A DNA stretch of 64,000 nt from Erysipelotrichaceae bacterium (GCA_017419165.1 JAFOLW010000048.1:1-64000); one strand, 5' to 3'; positions 34,338-43,387 are shown, counted from the stretch's first letter. Numbers and translations are program-made. The notes: generated by a model from the letters alone, not told the origin.

Positions 34338-36152
34338 ATGAAAATTTTGTTTGTGACCAGTGAGTGTGCACCTTATTCCAAATCCGGCGGTCTGGCCGAT
34401 GTGGCGTTTTCGCTTCCGCCGGCTTTGAAAGCGGCGGGGAACGAAGTGGAGATCATCACGCCGTATTACAAATGTGTCAAGGACCGTTTCGGAAGCGAGC
34501 TGAAACACGTTAAGGATCTTAAGGTCGCCTTGGGCAATATGGCGGTCGACTGCGATCTGCTGAAAGGAGAGCTCAACGGCGTTCCAATCTGGTTCATCGA
34601 CTATCCGGCGCTCTTCGACCGGGACAAGCTGTATGGCTACGATGACGACAAATACCGCTTTGCCTGGTTCTCCAAGGCCGTGGTCGATGTGATGGACAGA
34701 CTGGATTTCATTCCGGACATCCTGCACTGCAACGACTGGGAGAGTGCCTTATCGATCATCTATCTGAAAGACGATCAGGCAAGGCGTCCGACATACCGGA
34801 ACATCCGTACCGTCTTCACGATCCACAATATCGCTTACCAGGGGCAGTTCGGCAGGAACGAGCTTTCGACCACGTTTGCCCTGGATCCGGGCTGGTACGA
34901 GGGCGGTCTGGCCTATGTCTATCAGGGAAGAGAAGATGTCAACCTGATGAAGGGTGCGATGCTGATGGCGGACGCGGTATCGACCGTGTCGCCGACGTAT
35001 GCACTGGAACTGCATACCCGCAAGTTCGGCAAGGGCCTGGAAGGGGTCGTCGACATCATCGAATCCAAGATGTACGGCATCCTCAACGGCATCGATCCGG
35101 AGCACTATGATCCCGCCAGGGATCCGCGCATCCCGCGCAACTTCTCGGCAGACGACAAGTCCGGCAAGGAAGCCTGCAAAGCTTACCTGCAGGAGACGTT
35201 CGGCATCAAGAAAGAAAGAAACTGGCCGCTGTTTGCCGTCGTGGCAAGACTGGTCGAACAGAAGGGCGTCGACCTGATCAGGGAACTGCTCGATTCACTG
35301 ATGAAGAAGGGCGTGCAGCTGATCATCTTCGGTCAGGGCGAAAAGAAATATACGGATTACTTCCGCGAGTGCATCGATAAATATCCGGGACAGTTCGGCT
35401 TCTCGGATGCCTATACGGAAGAGATGGCTGCCAAGGTCTTTGCGGGTGCCGACTTCTATCTGATGCCTTCATCCTTTGAACCGTGCGGCCTGTCCCAGAT
35501 GATGGCGATGCGCTACGGTACGGTGCCGATCGTTCATGAGACCGGCGGCCTCAAGGACACGGTCCGTTCCTATTCGGATTTTGACGGCATCGGCGACGGA
35601 TTCAGCTTCTCGCAGTATTCCGCCAAGGCACTGATGCTGGCGATCGATCAGGCGATCAAGGTCTACTTCGCCGAGCACGATGTCTTCGAGCTCATCAAAG
35701 ACCGCTGCATGCGCAAGGACTTCTCCTGGGACAAATCGGCACAGACCTATCTCAAGATGTATTCGGATATCTGCGGCAACGGCTATGACCCGAACGTCAC
35801 CTTCCCGGATGCCTACGATGTCCTCAAAGTCATCTATGAAGATCTGGAAGAGAGCCGCAATGAATATCTGGCAAAACAGGCGGACGATTATTCGATCGCC
35901 GCCCAGATCCGCATCGAAGGACCGGGAGAAGGGACCTACTATGTCAGGTTCACCAAGGCCGGTATGGAGATGGCACCGTACAGCTACGAAGGTGCCGATG
36001 TCTATCTGGCGACCAACTTCGACAATCTTTACAACATGGCGACCGGTGTCGTTTCCGCCGACCGGCTCTTCGTCAACGGCCAGCTGAAGGTCGAAGGCAA
36101 CATTTCCAAAGGTGCCGAGCTCAGGTATCTGATCGGAAAAGACAAAGCATAG
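34338..36152 (+). CDS. glgA: Glycogen synthase with C-terminal SCP2-like domain
   Basis: 604 residues. The first 480 residues are a GT5 ADP-glucose starch/glycogen synthase: SECAPYSKSGGLADV at the N-terminus, HCNDWESALS, TIHNIAYQGQF, then MPSSFEPCGLSQMMAMRYGT and HETGGLKDTV in the second Rossmann domain. Usual GlgA is about 475-490 residues. The extra 115 residues (EGTYYVRFTKAGMEM, ADVYLATNFDNLYNMATG, NGQLKVEGNI) resemble an SCP2 sterol-carrier fold, a hydrophobic-ligand domain. No other glycogen gene is in the window. The DUF4186 gene follows after 3 bases. Activity as a synthase is secure; the role of the tail is unknown. Confidence 0.93.
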   Translation: MKILFVTSECAPYSKSGGLADVAFSLPPALKAAGNEVEIITPYYKCVKDRFGSELKHVKDLKVALGNMAVDCDLLKGELNGVPIWFIDYPALFDRDKLYGYDDDKYRFAWFSKAVVDVMDRLDFIPDILHCNDWESALSIIYLKDDQARRPTYRNIRTVFTIHNIAYQGQFGRNELSTTFALDPGWYEGGLAYVYQGREDVNLMKGAMLMADAVSTVSPTYALELHTRKFGKGLEGVVDIIESKMYGILNGIDPEHYDPARDPRIPRNFSADDKSGKEACKAYLQETFGIKKERNWPLFAVVARLVEQKGVDLIRELLDSLMKKGVQLIIFGQGEKKYTDYFRECIDKYPGQFGFSDAYTEEMAAKVFAGADFYLMPSSFEPCGLSQMMAMRYGTVPIVHETGGLKDTVRSYSDFDGIGDGFSFSQYSAKALMLAIDQAIKVYFAEHDVFELIKDRCMRKDFSWDKSAQTYLKMYSDICGNGYDPNVTFPDAYDVLKVIYEDLEESRNEYLAKQADDYSIAAQIRIEGPGEGTYYVRFTKAGMEMAPYSYEGADVYLATNFDNLYNMATGVVSADRLFVNGQLKVEGNISKGAELRYLIGKDKA

Positions 36153-36155
36153 CTC

Positions 36156-36512
36156 ATGCAAAGCATCGAAGAAGCTTTGGATAAGCTCTCTCATTCAAAG
36201 TTCCGCTCTTCTTTTCATCTGACAAAGAAGGAAAAGGAGTATCTCAGGGAAAAGGGCAATGACGTCATCGAAGCGCATGCCCGGGATCTCGTGAGGAAGA
36301 AGCTTTCGCCTGCCGATCCCCTCAATGACGGAAAGCAGACGCCGATGAGAGGTCATCCCGTCTTCAAGGCGATGCATGCGACAGCCTGCTGCTGCAGAGG
36401 CTGTCTGAACAAATGGTATAAAGTTCCTCTGCATCGGGAATTGAGCGATGTGCAGGAAGAAAAGATCGTAAGGCTCCTGATGGCCTGGATCGAAAAAGAA
36501 GAAGACCGGTGA
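36156..36512 (+). CDS. DUF4186 family protein
   Basis: 118 residues. The family pattern is plain: SKFRSSFHLTKKEKEYL, NDGKQTPMRGHPVF and the Cys-rich HATACCCRGCLNKWYKVPLH, which may bind a metal. Function is unknown in the literature I know. It starts three bases after the glycogen synthase stop, with little ribosome site, so translation is probably coupled. The lipoprotein gene follows 37 bases on. Confidence 0.88.
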   Translation: MQSIEEALDKLSHSKFRSSFHLTKKEKEYLREKGNDVIEAHARDLVRKKLSPADPLNDGKQTPMRGHPVFKAMHATACCCRGCLNKWYKVPLHRELSDVQEEKIVRLLMAWIEKEEDR

Positions 36513-36549
36513 TGACCGGCCAACGGACACGGAACGGGAGGAGCGGAAA

Positions 36550-37431
36550 ATGAAAAAGAAGATCCTGTTGATTCTCATCTGCCTGCTGGCGGTTTCCCTG
36601 TTTGGCTGTTCTTCGGGAAACGATAAGAAAGAAGTGCAGTACACCTCGACGCTTTTCGATAACGTGAAGATCACGTATCCGGAAGGAAGCGACTACGAAG
36701 GTGTCTCCGACGGTGATAATTATTATTCCTTCCTCAGCAAGGAGAAGGGAACGGAGATCTCGTTCTCCCGCGAAGTCCTCGATGCCAAGACGCCGGAAGC
36801 CGGTGAATTTCTGAAGGCGACCCTCGGTTCCGCTGTCAAAGAAACGGAAGACGGCATCCTGTACGGAGAAGTCAACGGCGGTCTGGTCCGCGTCCTCGAC
36901 AGTTCCTATTACCGTTATGTGATCTACCGCATCCCGCCGAAAGAGGGCGTAAGTGAAGAAACGCTCGCCGAGATGGATGAGATCTTCTTCAAGATCGCTC
37001 TCGATCCGCAGGTCGTGGTGCAGATGCCGGTCCTGCCGGATGACACGTTCCGCTATCTGAACATGGTCATTTCGACACCGGGAAGGCAGGCTTTTGCGGA
37101 AACGGCCGGCGATTTCAGTTTCGGTGTCATGAGTCAAGAGGGAAAGATCATGATCTATACCGATTCGGTCGCAAAAGCGGAGATCGGCTACAGCGAAGAT
37201 GCGCTGAGGGATCTCGTTTATGCGGACAAAGAGGTCGGGAAACTGGACAACGGTTTTGAATACTACAGTTCGGATTTCAGTTCCGAATCCGGTACGGAAT
37301 TCACGAGTTATTATTCATTGGTGTATGATGACGAGAATTTCTATGATGTCTACGGGCTCATTTATACCGGAGACAAGGCGTTATATGAGGATGACGTCAT
37401 CGGAATCTTGTCGAAGATCCGCTTTGAATGA
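36550..37431 (+). CDS. Lipoprotein of unknown function
   Basis: 293 residues. The N-terminus is a lipoprotein signal: two Lys, a hydrophobic core ILLILICLLAVSLF and the lipobox LFGC, so the mature protein would be anchored at Cys20 outside the membrane. The rest has two similar halves (each with a FDNVKITYPEGSDYEG or VISTPGRQAF start and a YYS-rich strand), suggesting a duplicated domain. No known family is recognised. GGGAGGAG precedes the ATG. Confidence 0.85.
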   Translation: MKKKILLILICLLAVSLFGCSSGNDKKEVQYTSTLFDNVKITYPEGSDYEGVSDGDNYYSFLSKEKGTEISFSREVLDAKTPEAGEFLKATLGSAVKETEDGILYGEVNGGLVRVLDSSYYRYVIYRIPPKEGVSEETLAEMDEIFFKIALDPQVVVQMPVLPDDTFRYLNMVISTPGRQAFAETAGDFSFGVMSQEGKIMIYTDSVAKAEIGYSEDALRDLVYADKEVGKLDNGFEYYSSDFSSESGTEFTSYYSLVYDDENFYDVYGLIYTGDKALYEDDVIGILSKIRFE

Positions 37432-37435
37432 AAAC

Positions 37436-37457
37436 AAGGCTGAGCGATCAGCCTTTT
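37436..37457 (+). terminator. Terminator of the lipoprotein gene, GCGA loop
   Basis: AAGGCTGA (37436-37443), GCGA loop, TCAGCCTT (37448-37455), then T residues. Confidence 0.9.
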
Positions 37458-37479
37458 CTTATGAAAAAAAGACAGCGGC

Positions 37480-38025
37480 TTATTCACCGCTGTCTTCCAG
37501 ATACTGTGTCGTGATGACTCTTTGGTAGACCTTATCACCGACTTTGAACTTGCCGTAGCCGACCGTGTTGCTGAAGCATGTGACGGCTTTTTGGCCGTCC
37601 GCTTCGATCAGGGACGCCTTGAACAGGAAGTCTTCCCATCTGGCGAAACCGAAGCGCGGCGCATTCAGGTGGATCGGGCAGTCGTAGTCATAGCCGTAGA
37701 TGGTCTTTCCTTCTGCGGTCTTGAGTGCCCAGTCGCACAGAGCGACGCCGTTGCCCCAGTGGTCGGAACCGCGGATGACGCCGTCTTTGTAATACCAGTA
37801 GCGGGATCCGCTGCCGGAAGTGAAGTCGGGTTCTCTTCCCGGATCACCGGTCTCGGTAAAGGTGACCATCGTCTCGGTGAAGAAGGTGTTTTCATCGGCG
37901 GTGCCGTCCTGCAGCTGCGAATAGAATTTCTTTGCGGCAGTGAAATGGCGGTAAGGTTTGAAATAACAGATCGTCTTCTGATCGGCGATCTCTTCGTATT
38001 TTCTGACTAATTCTTCCTGTGTCAT
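37480..38025 (-). CDS. Unknown cytoplasmic protein
   Basis: 181 residues, not recognised. No signal peptide or membrane helix. It is rich in aromatics and has HWGNGVALCDWALKT and YDYDCPIHLNAPRFGFARWEDFLF segments. The ATG at 38025 follows an AGAGAGG ribosome site; the earlier TTG at 38046 is less likely. It is convergent with the lipoprotein gene and divergent from the next small lipoprotein. A hairpin GACAGCGG/CCGCTGTC overlaps the 3' end and may end its transcript. Confidence 0.75.
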   Translation of the reverse strand: MTQEELVRKYEEIADQKTICYFKPYRHFTAAKKFYSQLQDGTADENTFFTETMVTFTETGDPGREPDFTSGSGSRYWYYKDGVIRGSDHWGNGVALCDWALKTAEGKTIYGYDYDCPIHLNAPRFGFARWEDFLFKASLIEADGQKAVTCFSNTVGYGKFKVGDKVYQRVITTQYLEDSGE

Positions 38026-38078
38026 GGATATACCTCTCTCAATCAAATCTTAACACTTAGAGAGAGGAAAGTCCCTGT

Positions 38079-38084
38079 TATAAT
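38079..38084 (+). promoter_or_regulatory. Extended -10 box before a small lipoprotein gene
   Basis: TGTTATAAT is an extended -10 element nine bases before the ATG at 38094. No -35 box is needed with the TG extension. The mRNA would have at most a few leader bases. Confidence 0.55.
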
Positions 38085-38093
38085 GAAGAAGAA

Positions 38094-38450
38094 ATGAGAT
38101 CTGTCATATGGAAAAGGTCCATGTTGATGTTCGTCACGGCGATGATGCTTGTTTTGAGTGCGTGCACTTATGATGCGCAAGCCGATCTTTTGGGCGTTTA
38201 CCGTCCTTTGAGCATCAGCGATGCCTCGGGCGAATACGAGATCGAAGATGAGGAGCTGCACATCGAGGAAGGCGGCAAGGGTTATTTCATCCTGCACGAT
38301 ACCAGGTATGAGATCCGCTGGAAGCTGGAGAACGGGAACTTCTATTTCGAGGATTCTTCCGGAGATGAATTCCGCGGTTTCTTCAAAGACAAGATCATCG
38401 ACGGCATCTATTTCAACGACATCCGTTATGTGTTTTCAAAGGACAAGTAG
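38094..38450 (+). CDS. Small lipoprotein, LrgAB-linked
   Basis: 118 residues. Positively charged start, hydrophobic core MLMFVTAMMLVLSA and lipobox LSAC, so it would be lipid-anchored outside the cell. The mature part is a small beta-rich domain of about 90 residues (IEDEELHIEEGGKGYFIL, WKLENGNFYFED), of the type seen in many small Firmicute lipoproteins. lrgA begins 3 bases after its stop, so the three genes form an operon. No function is known. Confidence 0.8.
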   Translation: MRSVIWKRSMLMFVTAMMLVLSACTYDAQADLLGVYRPLSISDASGEYEIEDEELHIEEGGKGYFILHDTRYEIRWKLENGNFYFEDSSGDEFRGFFKDKIIDGIYFNDIRYVFSKDK

Positions 38451-38453
38451 TTT

Positions 38454-38807
38454 ATGAAATATCTGAAACAATTCACGCTCATCCTGGGCATCTGCTTTAT
38501 CGGTGAGCTCTTGCATCACGTCCTTCCTTTGCCGGTGCCCGCCAGTATCTACGGCATCGTGATCCTGTTCCTGCTGCTGCAGTTCAAGGTCCTGAAGACG
38601 AGCGACATCAAGGAGACTTCTTCTTTTTTGATCGAGATCATGCCGGCGATGTTCATTCCGGCGGCGGTCGGACTGATCGATGTCTACGATGTGCTCAAGA
38701 CCAATCTTCTATCGTATCTGGCGATCACGATCATTTCCACAGTCATCGTCATGGGCGTCAGCGGCCTGGTGACCCAGGCTCTGATCAAAGGAGGGCATAA
38801 GAGATGA
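38454..38807 (+). CDS. lrgA: CidA/LrgA family holin-like protein
   Basis: 117 residues, four membrane helices. The motif PVPASIYGIVILFLLLQFKVLK and IEIMPAMFIPAAVGLI are typical of CidA/LrgA. In staphylococci this pair modulates murein hydrolase release and cell lysis; in other bacteria LrgAB moves pyruvate. The gene overlaps lrgB by four bases. Confidence 0.9.
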   Translation: MKYLKQFTLILGICFIGELLHHVLPLPVPASIYGIVILFLLLQFKVLKTSDIKETSSFLIEIMPAMFIPAAVGLIDVYDVLKTNLLSYLAITIISTVIVMGVSGLVTQALIKGGHKR

Positions 38808-39496
38808 ATGCGTTTTTAAGTGCGTCGTCCTACTTCGGGATCTTGTTGTCGCTGATCGCCTACATCTTTGCCGTGTGGATCAAAAAGAAGTTCGGCTACG
38901 CCTTTCTGAATCCGCTGCTGGTGGCGATCATCATCACGGTCGCTGCCGTCCTTTTGCTGAACGTGGATTATGAGGTCTACAACTCTTCGGCGAAGTATCT
39001 GTCCTTCCTGCTGACGCCGGCGACGGTCTGTCTGGCCGTTCCTTTGTATGAGCAGTTCGACAAGCTCAAAGAGAATGCGGCAGCCATCCTGATCGGCATC
39101 TTTTCCGGTGTCCTCACCAGCATCGCTTCGATCTTTGCGATGTCCAAGCTCTTCGGTCTGAGCAGAAGCGAATTCGTGACTTTCCTGCCGAAATCAATCA
39201 CCACGGCCATCGGCCTTTCCGTCAGCGAGGAACTGGGCGGTTATGTCTCGATCACGGTGGCGGCGATCATCGTGACCGGCGTTCTGGGCAACATCATCTG
39301 CGAAGGGATACTGAAGCTCTTCAGGATCGAAGATCCGATCGCCAAAGGAGCAGCCATCGGTACCTCGAGCCATGCGATCGGTACATCGAAGGCCATCGAG
39401 ATCGGCGAAGTGGAAGGAGCGATCTCTTCCCTGTCGATCGTGGTCGCCGGGATCATGACGGTCCTTCTTTCCAGCCTCTTTGCCGGACTGTACTGA
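38804..39496 (+). CDS. lrgB: LrgB family membrane protein
   Basis: 230 residues, about six to seven membrane helices. Family signatures are VDYEVYNSSAKYLSFLLTP, LPKSITTAIGLSVSEELGG and AIGTSSHAIGTSKAIEIGE. It works with LrgA, probably as a complex, in lysis control or pyruvate/glycolate transport. The four-base overlap ATGA with lrgA indicates coupled translation. Confidence 0.93.
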   Translation: MNAFLSASSYFGILLSLIAYIFAVWIKKKFGYAFLNPLLVAIIITVAAVLLLNVDYEVYNSSAKYLSFLLTPATVCLAVPLYEQFDKLKENAAAILIGIFSGVLTSIASIFAMSKLFGLSRSEFVTFLPKSITTAIGLSVSEELGGYVSITVAAIIVTGVLGNIICEGILKLFRIEDPIAKGAAIGTSSHAIGTSKAIEIGEVEGAISSLSIVVAGIMTVLLSSLFAGLY

Positions 39497-39534
39497 TCTT
39501 GAACACATCATTTCGATACGAAGGAAACGATAAA

Positions 39535-39559
39535 AAGACCCGTCTGAGCGACGGGTCTT
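39535..39559 (-). terminator. Terminator of the M29-type peptidase gene
   Basis: Ten-base arms AAGACCCGTC (39535-39544) and GACGGGTCTT (39550-39559). On the minus strand TTTTT follows; on the plus strand only AAAAT, so it mainly serves the minus-strand gene and may weakly serve lrgB. Confidence 0.8.
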
Positions 39560-39622
39560 AAAATAGCGGATGAACTTTTCCGAGGGACCTGCGATCCTGA
39601 AGATCCGGGTCTTTCCTTCGTT

Positions 39623-40594
39623 CTATAAGACGATCTCTCCGTCTTTCATGATGATCTTGTTGCCGGCGGTGATGGTCGGATCGTTGGTGACGATGTCGAA
39701 GTGACCGGCCGCTTCCTGTCTGCCGCCCAGACCTTTGTTTCTGCCCATGCCGATATGGAAGGTATGGAAGGCGGACTCATCTTCGATGTAGGAGATGCCT
39801 CTGGTCTTGGAGATGCGGTTGAGACCGATGCCCAGTTCGCCGGGACGGTACATGTTTTCCGAGTTGAAGGAGGCGATGTAGTTGAGCAGTTTGGTCGCAT
39901 CGTTTCCTTTGGATTCGGCGGATACGAGCTTACCTTTTTCAAAGACGATCCTGACGGTGTTTTTCACCAGGCCGATGTAGCCGAAGGAAGCATCCAGATA
40001 TAAGACGCCGCGGGTCTTTTCTTCGTTCGGTGCGACGAAGACTTCAAAGGACGAGGATCCGATCAGGCCTTTGCGGGCGGCTTTGCCGTTGAAGTAGCCG
40101 GGGTTCCTTCCTTCGATGTCAAAGTATAAGTCGGTGCCTTTCTTCGTCGTGATGTGAACGGTCTTTTCCCCTTTCATGGCGCCGATGATCTTCCTGGCGT
40201 CGCGGTAGGTGACCGAAGGGTCCATCTGGATGAAGTCGTTTTCCAGTAAGGAAGATCCGTCGGAACAGGAAAGGGGCAGCGACAGGAATCGCGCGCCTTT
40301 TTTTACGGCGGTCTTGATGGCGTTGGTGGTGATGAAGGAGAAGTCGGTGGCACCGATGATGACATCTTCCTTGCAGAAGATGTCGGTCATGGCTTCGATG
40401 ACGTCGCCTTTCTGAACGAGCTGGGAATTTAAGATCGTCGTTTTTAAGGCGGCATCCGCCCCGTAAGCCCAGCGTTCGATGGCTTCCGCTTCCCGCAGAT
40501 GGGTCTCATCGGTGATGAAATGGATCATCTCGTCTTTGTGGACGTTGAGCCAGTCATGCAGGATGATGGAGACACCTTTGTCGATATTGATCAT
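39623..40594 (-). CDS. M29-type aminopeptidase family protein
   Basis: 323 residues. The C-terminal half carries the pattern of the M29 metallo-aminopeptidase fold (NSENMYRPGELGIGLNR, FHTFHIGMGRN, AAGHFDIVTNDPTI, GNKIIMKDGEIVL), including a His-x-Asp and His pairs that could bind metal. M29 enzymes are usually 370-410 residues; this one is nearer in size to the related ring-cleaving NicX group, so peptidase activity is probable but not certain. GAGGATAG precedes the ATG. It is a single-gene unit. Confidence 0.75.
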   Translation of the reverse strand: MINIDKGVSIILHDWLNVHKDEMIHFITDETHLREAEAIERWAYGADAALKTTILNSQLVQKGDVIEAMTDIFCKEDVIIGATDFSFITTNAIKTAVKKGARFLSLPLSCSDGSSLLENDFIQMDPSVTYRDARKIIGAMKGEKTVHITTKKGTDLYFDIEGRNPGYFNGKAARKGLIGSSSFEVFVAPNEEKTRGVLYLDASFGYIGLVKNTVRIVFEKGKLVSAESKGNDATKLLNYIASFNSENMYRPGELGIGLNRISKTRGISYIEDESAFHTFHIGMGRNKGLGGRQEAAGHFDIVTNDPTITAGNKIIMKDGEIVL

Positions 40595-40642
40595 ATGCTT
40601 TTCTATCCTCTTCGAGTAAATGATACAATAGATTCAAACATT

Positions 40643-41041
40643 ATGAAAACGAAACGAACTTTAGTGAAATACGATTATTCCAAGCCGATCAAGCTGCTGC
40701 AGTTCAAGTCGCCGCGCTTCGATATTTTGTTCTATTCGGCACTTTTGAGTGCGATGATGCTGGCGGTGATCTGGCTGATCTTCATCCATGACGGCAAGTT
40801 CAAGATCGACTTCGTTCTATGGCGGGTACTTGTCTGCATACCGCTGATTATGCTGTCGTACTGGCTCAAGGAGATGCTCGATGAGCTGAGGGTCTATCCG
40901 GCCAAGCTGATGAAGAAGCACATCTGGTCGATGAAGGAACTGATGGAACTGACGGGAAAGGACGAGAAAGAGACGCAGAAGATCATGGACCGGGTCCTGG
41001 AGGCGTGTTTCATCGTCGACCCGAAGAATGTGAAAGAATAG
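40643..41041 (+). CDS. Small membrane protein of unknown function
   Basis: 132 residues, not recognised. Two membrane helices (about 27-47 and 60-75) follow a basic N-terminus; the last 50 residues are soluble and helical (WSMKELMELTGKDEKETQKIMDRVLEA, split here only by position), like a small winged-helix or coiled segment. A TACAAT box lies 13 bases before the ATG at 40643, leaving a leader of only about six bases. It is a single gene with its own terminator. Confidence 0.7.
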   Translation: MKTKRTLVKYDYSKPIKLLQFKSPRFDILFYSALLSAMMLAVIWLIFIHDGKFKIDFVLWRVLVCIPLIMLSYWLKEMLDELRVYPAKLMKKHIWSMKELMELTGKDEKETQKIMDRVLEACFIVDPKNVKE

Positions 41042-41054
41042 TGAAATATTTTTC

Positions 41055-41087
41055 AATGCTTGTGTAAAATTTGCAAGCATTTTTTTA
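41055..41087 (+). terminator. Terminator before the DUF969 operon
   Basis: AATGCTTG (41055-41062) and CAAGCATT (41074-41081) with a T run to 41087. It is followed at once by a TATAAT at 41094-41099 that starts the next operon. Confidence 0.9.
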
Positions 41088-41126
41088 TTTGAGTATAATA
41101 GAAGGTACTAAGGGGGAAAAACAATT

Positions 41127-41804
41127 ATGCTTATCAGATTAATTGGCGTAGCTATCGTTGTGCTCGGCCTCATTTTGAAGTTCGACACGATCGCAACCGT
41201 AGTCCTCGCCGGAATCGTCACCGGACTGGTGGGCGGTATGAGCATCATGGATATCCTTACAACATTAGGTAATTCATTTGTTTCTCAGAGAACCGCTACA
41301 TTGTTCGTTCTGACGTTACCTGCCATCGGTATCTGCGAAAGATATGGTCTGAAGGAAAAAGCCATCGACTTCATCCGTTCGATCAAATCCGCAACTGCCG
41401 GCAGAGTCATCATCGTCTATGAGCTCATCAGAACTCTGGCTTCCGCATTCTCTATCCGTCTCGGCGGCCATCCGCAGTTCGTCCGTCCTGTCGTCGTTCC
41501 GATGGCAGAAGGTGCTGCAGTCGCTAAATACGGCGAGATCAACGAAGAGATGCAGGACATCATCCGCGGCGGTTCCGCTGGTGCAGAGAACTATGGTAAC
41601 TTCTTTGCTCAGAACTGCTTCATGGGATCTTCAGGCACACTGCTGATCGTTTCGACTCTGGTCGGTTTAGGCTACGAAGTCGACGCACTGCAGATCGCGC
41701 GCTGGTCCATCCCGGTCGCTGTCATTTCCATCGTGCTGGGCACGGTCAGGAACCTCTGGCTCGACAAACAGCTTGATGCTGCAAGCAAAGGAGGTAAGAA
41801 ATAA
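41127..41804 (+). CDS. DUF969 family membrane protein
   Basis: 225 residues, about six membrane helices. The DUF969 features LIGVAIVVLGLILKFDTIATVVLAG and the RLGGHPQFVRPVVVPMAEGAA loop are clear. With DUF979 it forms a two-part carrier that in many genomes sits next to pyroglutamyl peptidase, as here, so import of pyroglutamyl peptides or pyroglutamate is the likely job. AAGGGGG precedes the ATG. Its stop overlaps the next start by one base. Confidence 0.9.
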   Translation: MLIRLIGVAIVVLGLILKFDTIATVVLAGIVTGLVGGMSIMDILTTLGNSFVSQRTATLFVLTLPAIGICERYGLKEKAIDFIRSIKSATAGRVIIVYELIRTLASAFSIRLGGHPQFVRPVVVPMAEGAAVAKYGEINEEMQDIIRGGSAGAENYGNFFAQNCFMGSSGTLLIVSTLVGLGYEVDALQIARWSIPVAVISIVLGTVRNLWLDKQLDAASKGGKK

Positions 41805-42745
41805 TGACATTCGCTCAGATCTTAGGTGAATTCTTCTATTGCATTATCGGTCTGGTCTTCATCCTCGTCGGTGTAAAGGCTTTAAAGGATGACGGCTGCT
41901 CCAAGAAAGTAACAACGGCTGCTTTCTGGTTCTTACTTGCGTTCACGTTCATCTGCGGTCCGTGGGTCCCGAAATGGCTGGTCGGTGCTGCGATCGTCAT
42001 CATGGCCTGCCTGACTGCTATCGGCGGTGTCGTTCAGTCCAAGAACGATGTACCTGATCCCAAGACTGTCAGAGCCAACGCCGACAAGTTCGGTTACAAG
42101 ATCTTCATTCCGGCTGCCTGCATCGCTTTGGTTGCGGTCGTCGGTGCGACATTAGGTTCCAAGGTCCCGGCATTGAACTGGCTGACAGCCAACAACGCGA
42201 TCGGTCTTTCCGGTATCGTTGCTTTATGTGCTGCGATCTTATTGACGAAGTGTGATCCGAAGTATGCGGCGGTCGACGGCGCAAGACTGATGGATAACGT
42301 TTCCACGACAGGTATCTTACCGCAGCTGCTGTCTGCCTTAGGTGCTCTGTTCACGGCTGCCGGCGTCGGCGATGCGATCTCTCACTATGTTTCGATGGTC
42401 GTTCCTGAGAACAACATCCTGATCGCCTGCTTCGTCTACTGCTTAGGCATGGCTCTGTTCACGATGATCATGGGCAACGGTTTCGCTGCTTTCTCTGTCA
42501 TCATGGTCGGTGTCGGTATCCCGTTCCTTATTTCCAAGGGTGCAAATCCGGTCGTTGTCGGTGCTTTAGGTCTGACAGCTGCATATTGCGGCACGCTGTG
42601 CACGCCGATGGCTGCCAACTTCAACATCGTACCTGCGGCTTTGCTTGAGACCAAGAACAAATACTCGGTCATCAAGTCCCAGATCCCGTTTGCGATCTGC
42701 ATGCTGCTGGTCCATGTCGTCTTACTTTACATTTTCGCGTTCTGA
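41804..42745 (+). CDS. DUF979 family membrane protein
   Basis: 313 residues, nine or ten membrane helices. Seen: CIIGLVFILVGVKALKDD at the start, MIMGNGFAAFSVIMVGVGIPFLI and YCGTLCTPMAANFNIVPAALL near the end, which fit DUF979. It is the partner of the upstream DUF969 protein. Codon use is noticeably more T-ending than in neighbouring operons (many GCT, TCT), as in highly expressed genes. Confidence 0.9.
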   Translation: MTFAQILGEFFYCIIGLVFILVGVKALKDDGCSKKVTTAAFWFLLAFTFICGPWVPKWLVGAAIVIMACLTAIGGVVQSKNDVPDPKTVRANADKFGYKIFIPAACIALVAVVGATLGSKVPALNWLTANNAIGLSGIVALCAAILLTKCDPKYAAVDGARLMDNVSTTGILPQLLSALGALFTAAGVGDAISHYVSMVVPENNILIACFVYCLGMALFTMIMGNGFAAFSVIMVGVGIPFLISKGANPVVVGALGLTAAYCGTLCTPMAANFNIVPAALLETKNKYSVIKSQIPFAICMLLVHVVLLYIFAF

Positions 42746-42763
42746 TCTAATTAAGGAGGAAGT

Positions 42764-43375
42764 ATGAAGATCTTACTTACAGGCTTTGAACCTTTCGGCG
42801 GTGAAACCATCAATCCGGCTAAGGAAGCGGTGAAACTGGTCAAGAAAGAGATCAAAGGTGCACAGATCGTTAAATGTTATGTGCCTGTCGTATTCGGCAA
42901 GGCGATCGAAACGGTACACGAGGCTATGAAGAAGGAAAATCCGGACGTCGTGCTCTGCATCGGTCAGGCCGGCGGCAGATATGAGATCACGCCTGAAAGA
43001 GTTGCGATCAACTGCGACGACGGCAGGATCCCTGATAACGAAGGCAACCAGCCTGTCGATCAGCCGGTCTTCGCTGACGGCGCTCCTGCATACTTCTCGA
43101 CGTTACCGATCAAGAAGATGGTCGGATACATGAAAGCTGCCAATATACCGGCTGCGATATCCAATACGGCCGGTACCTATGTCTGCAACCATCTGATGTA
43201 CGGCGTATGCTATTACATCGAAAAAGAATTCCCGAACACGATCGGCGGATTCATGCACGTACCGTTCTTACATGAACAGGTCGTCAACAAAAAAGAGACT
43301 CCGTCTCTTTCCAAAGAGGATGTCGTCAAAGGTATTGAAGCTTCCATCGAAGCCATCGTCGATTCATTGAGTTAA
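42764..43375 (+). CDS. pcp: Pyroglutamyl-peptidase I
   Basis: 203 residues, C15 family. It removes N-terminal pyroglutamate from peptides in the cytoplasm. The catalytic triad is Glu78 (TPERVAIN), Cys141 (TAGTYVCNH) and His165 ([10 protein letters not shown]), each three positions before the residues of the well-studied Bacillus enzyme. The N-terminal [16 protein letters not shown] is the family start. AAGGAGG precedes the ATG. It completes an import-and-cleavage operon with DUF969 and DUF979. Confidence 0.97.
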   Translation: MKILLTGFEPFGGETINPAKEAVKLVKKEIKGAQIVKCYVPVVFGKAIETVHEAMKKENPDVVLCIGQAGGRYEITPERVAINCDDGRIPDNEGNQPVDQPVFADGAPAYFSTLPIKKMVGYMKAANIPAAISNTAGTYVCNHLMYGVCYYIEKEFPNTIGGFMHVPFLHEQVVNKKETPSLSKEDVVKGIEASIEAIVDSLS

Positions 43376-43387
43376 GATGATCGAATG

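Noticed and set aside
39497-39560. Hairpin as the terminator of lrgB
   Set aside because: The T run is on the minus strand only, so it belongs mainly to the convergent peptidase gene.
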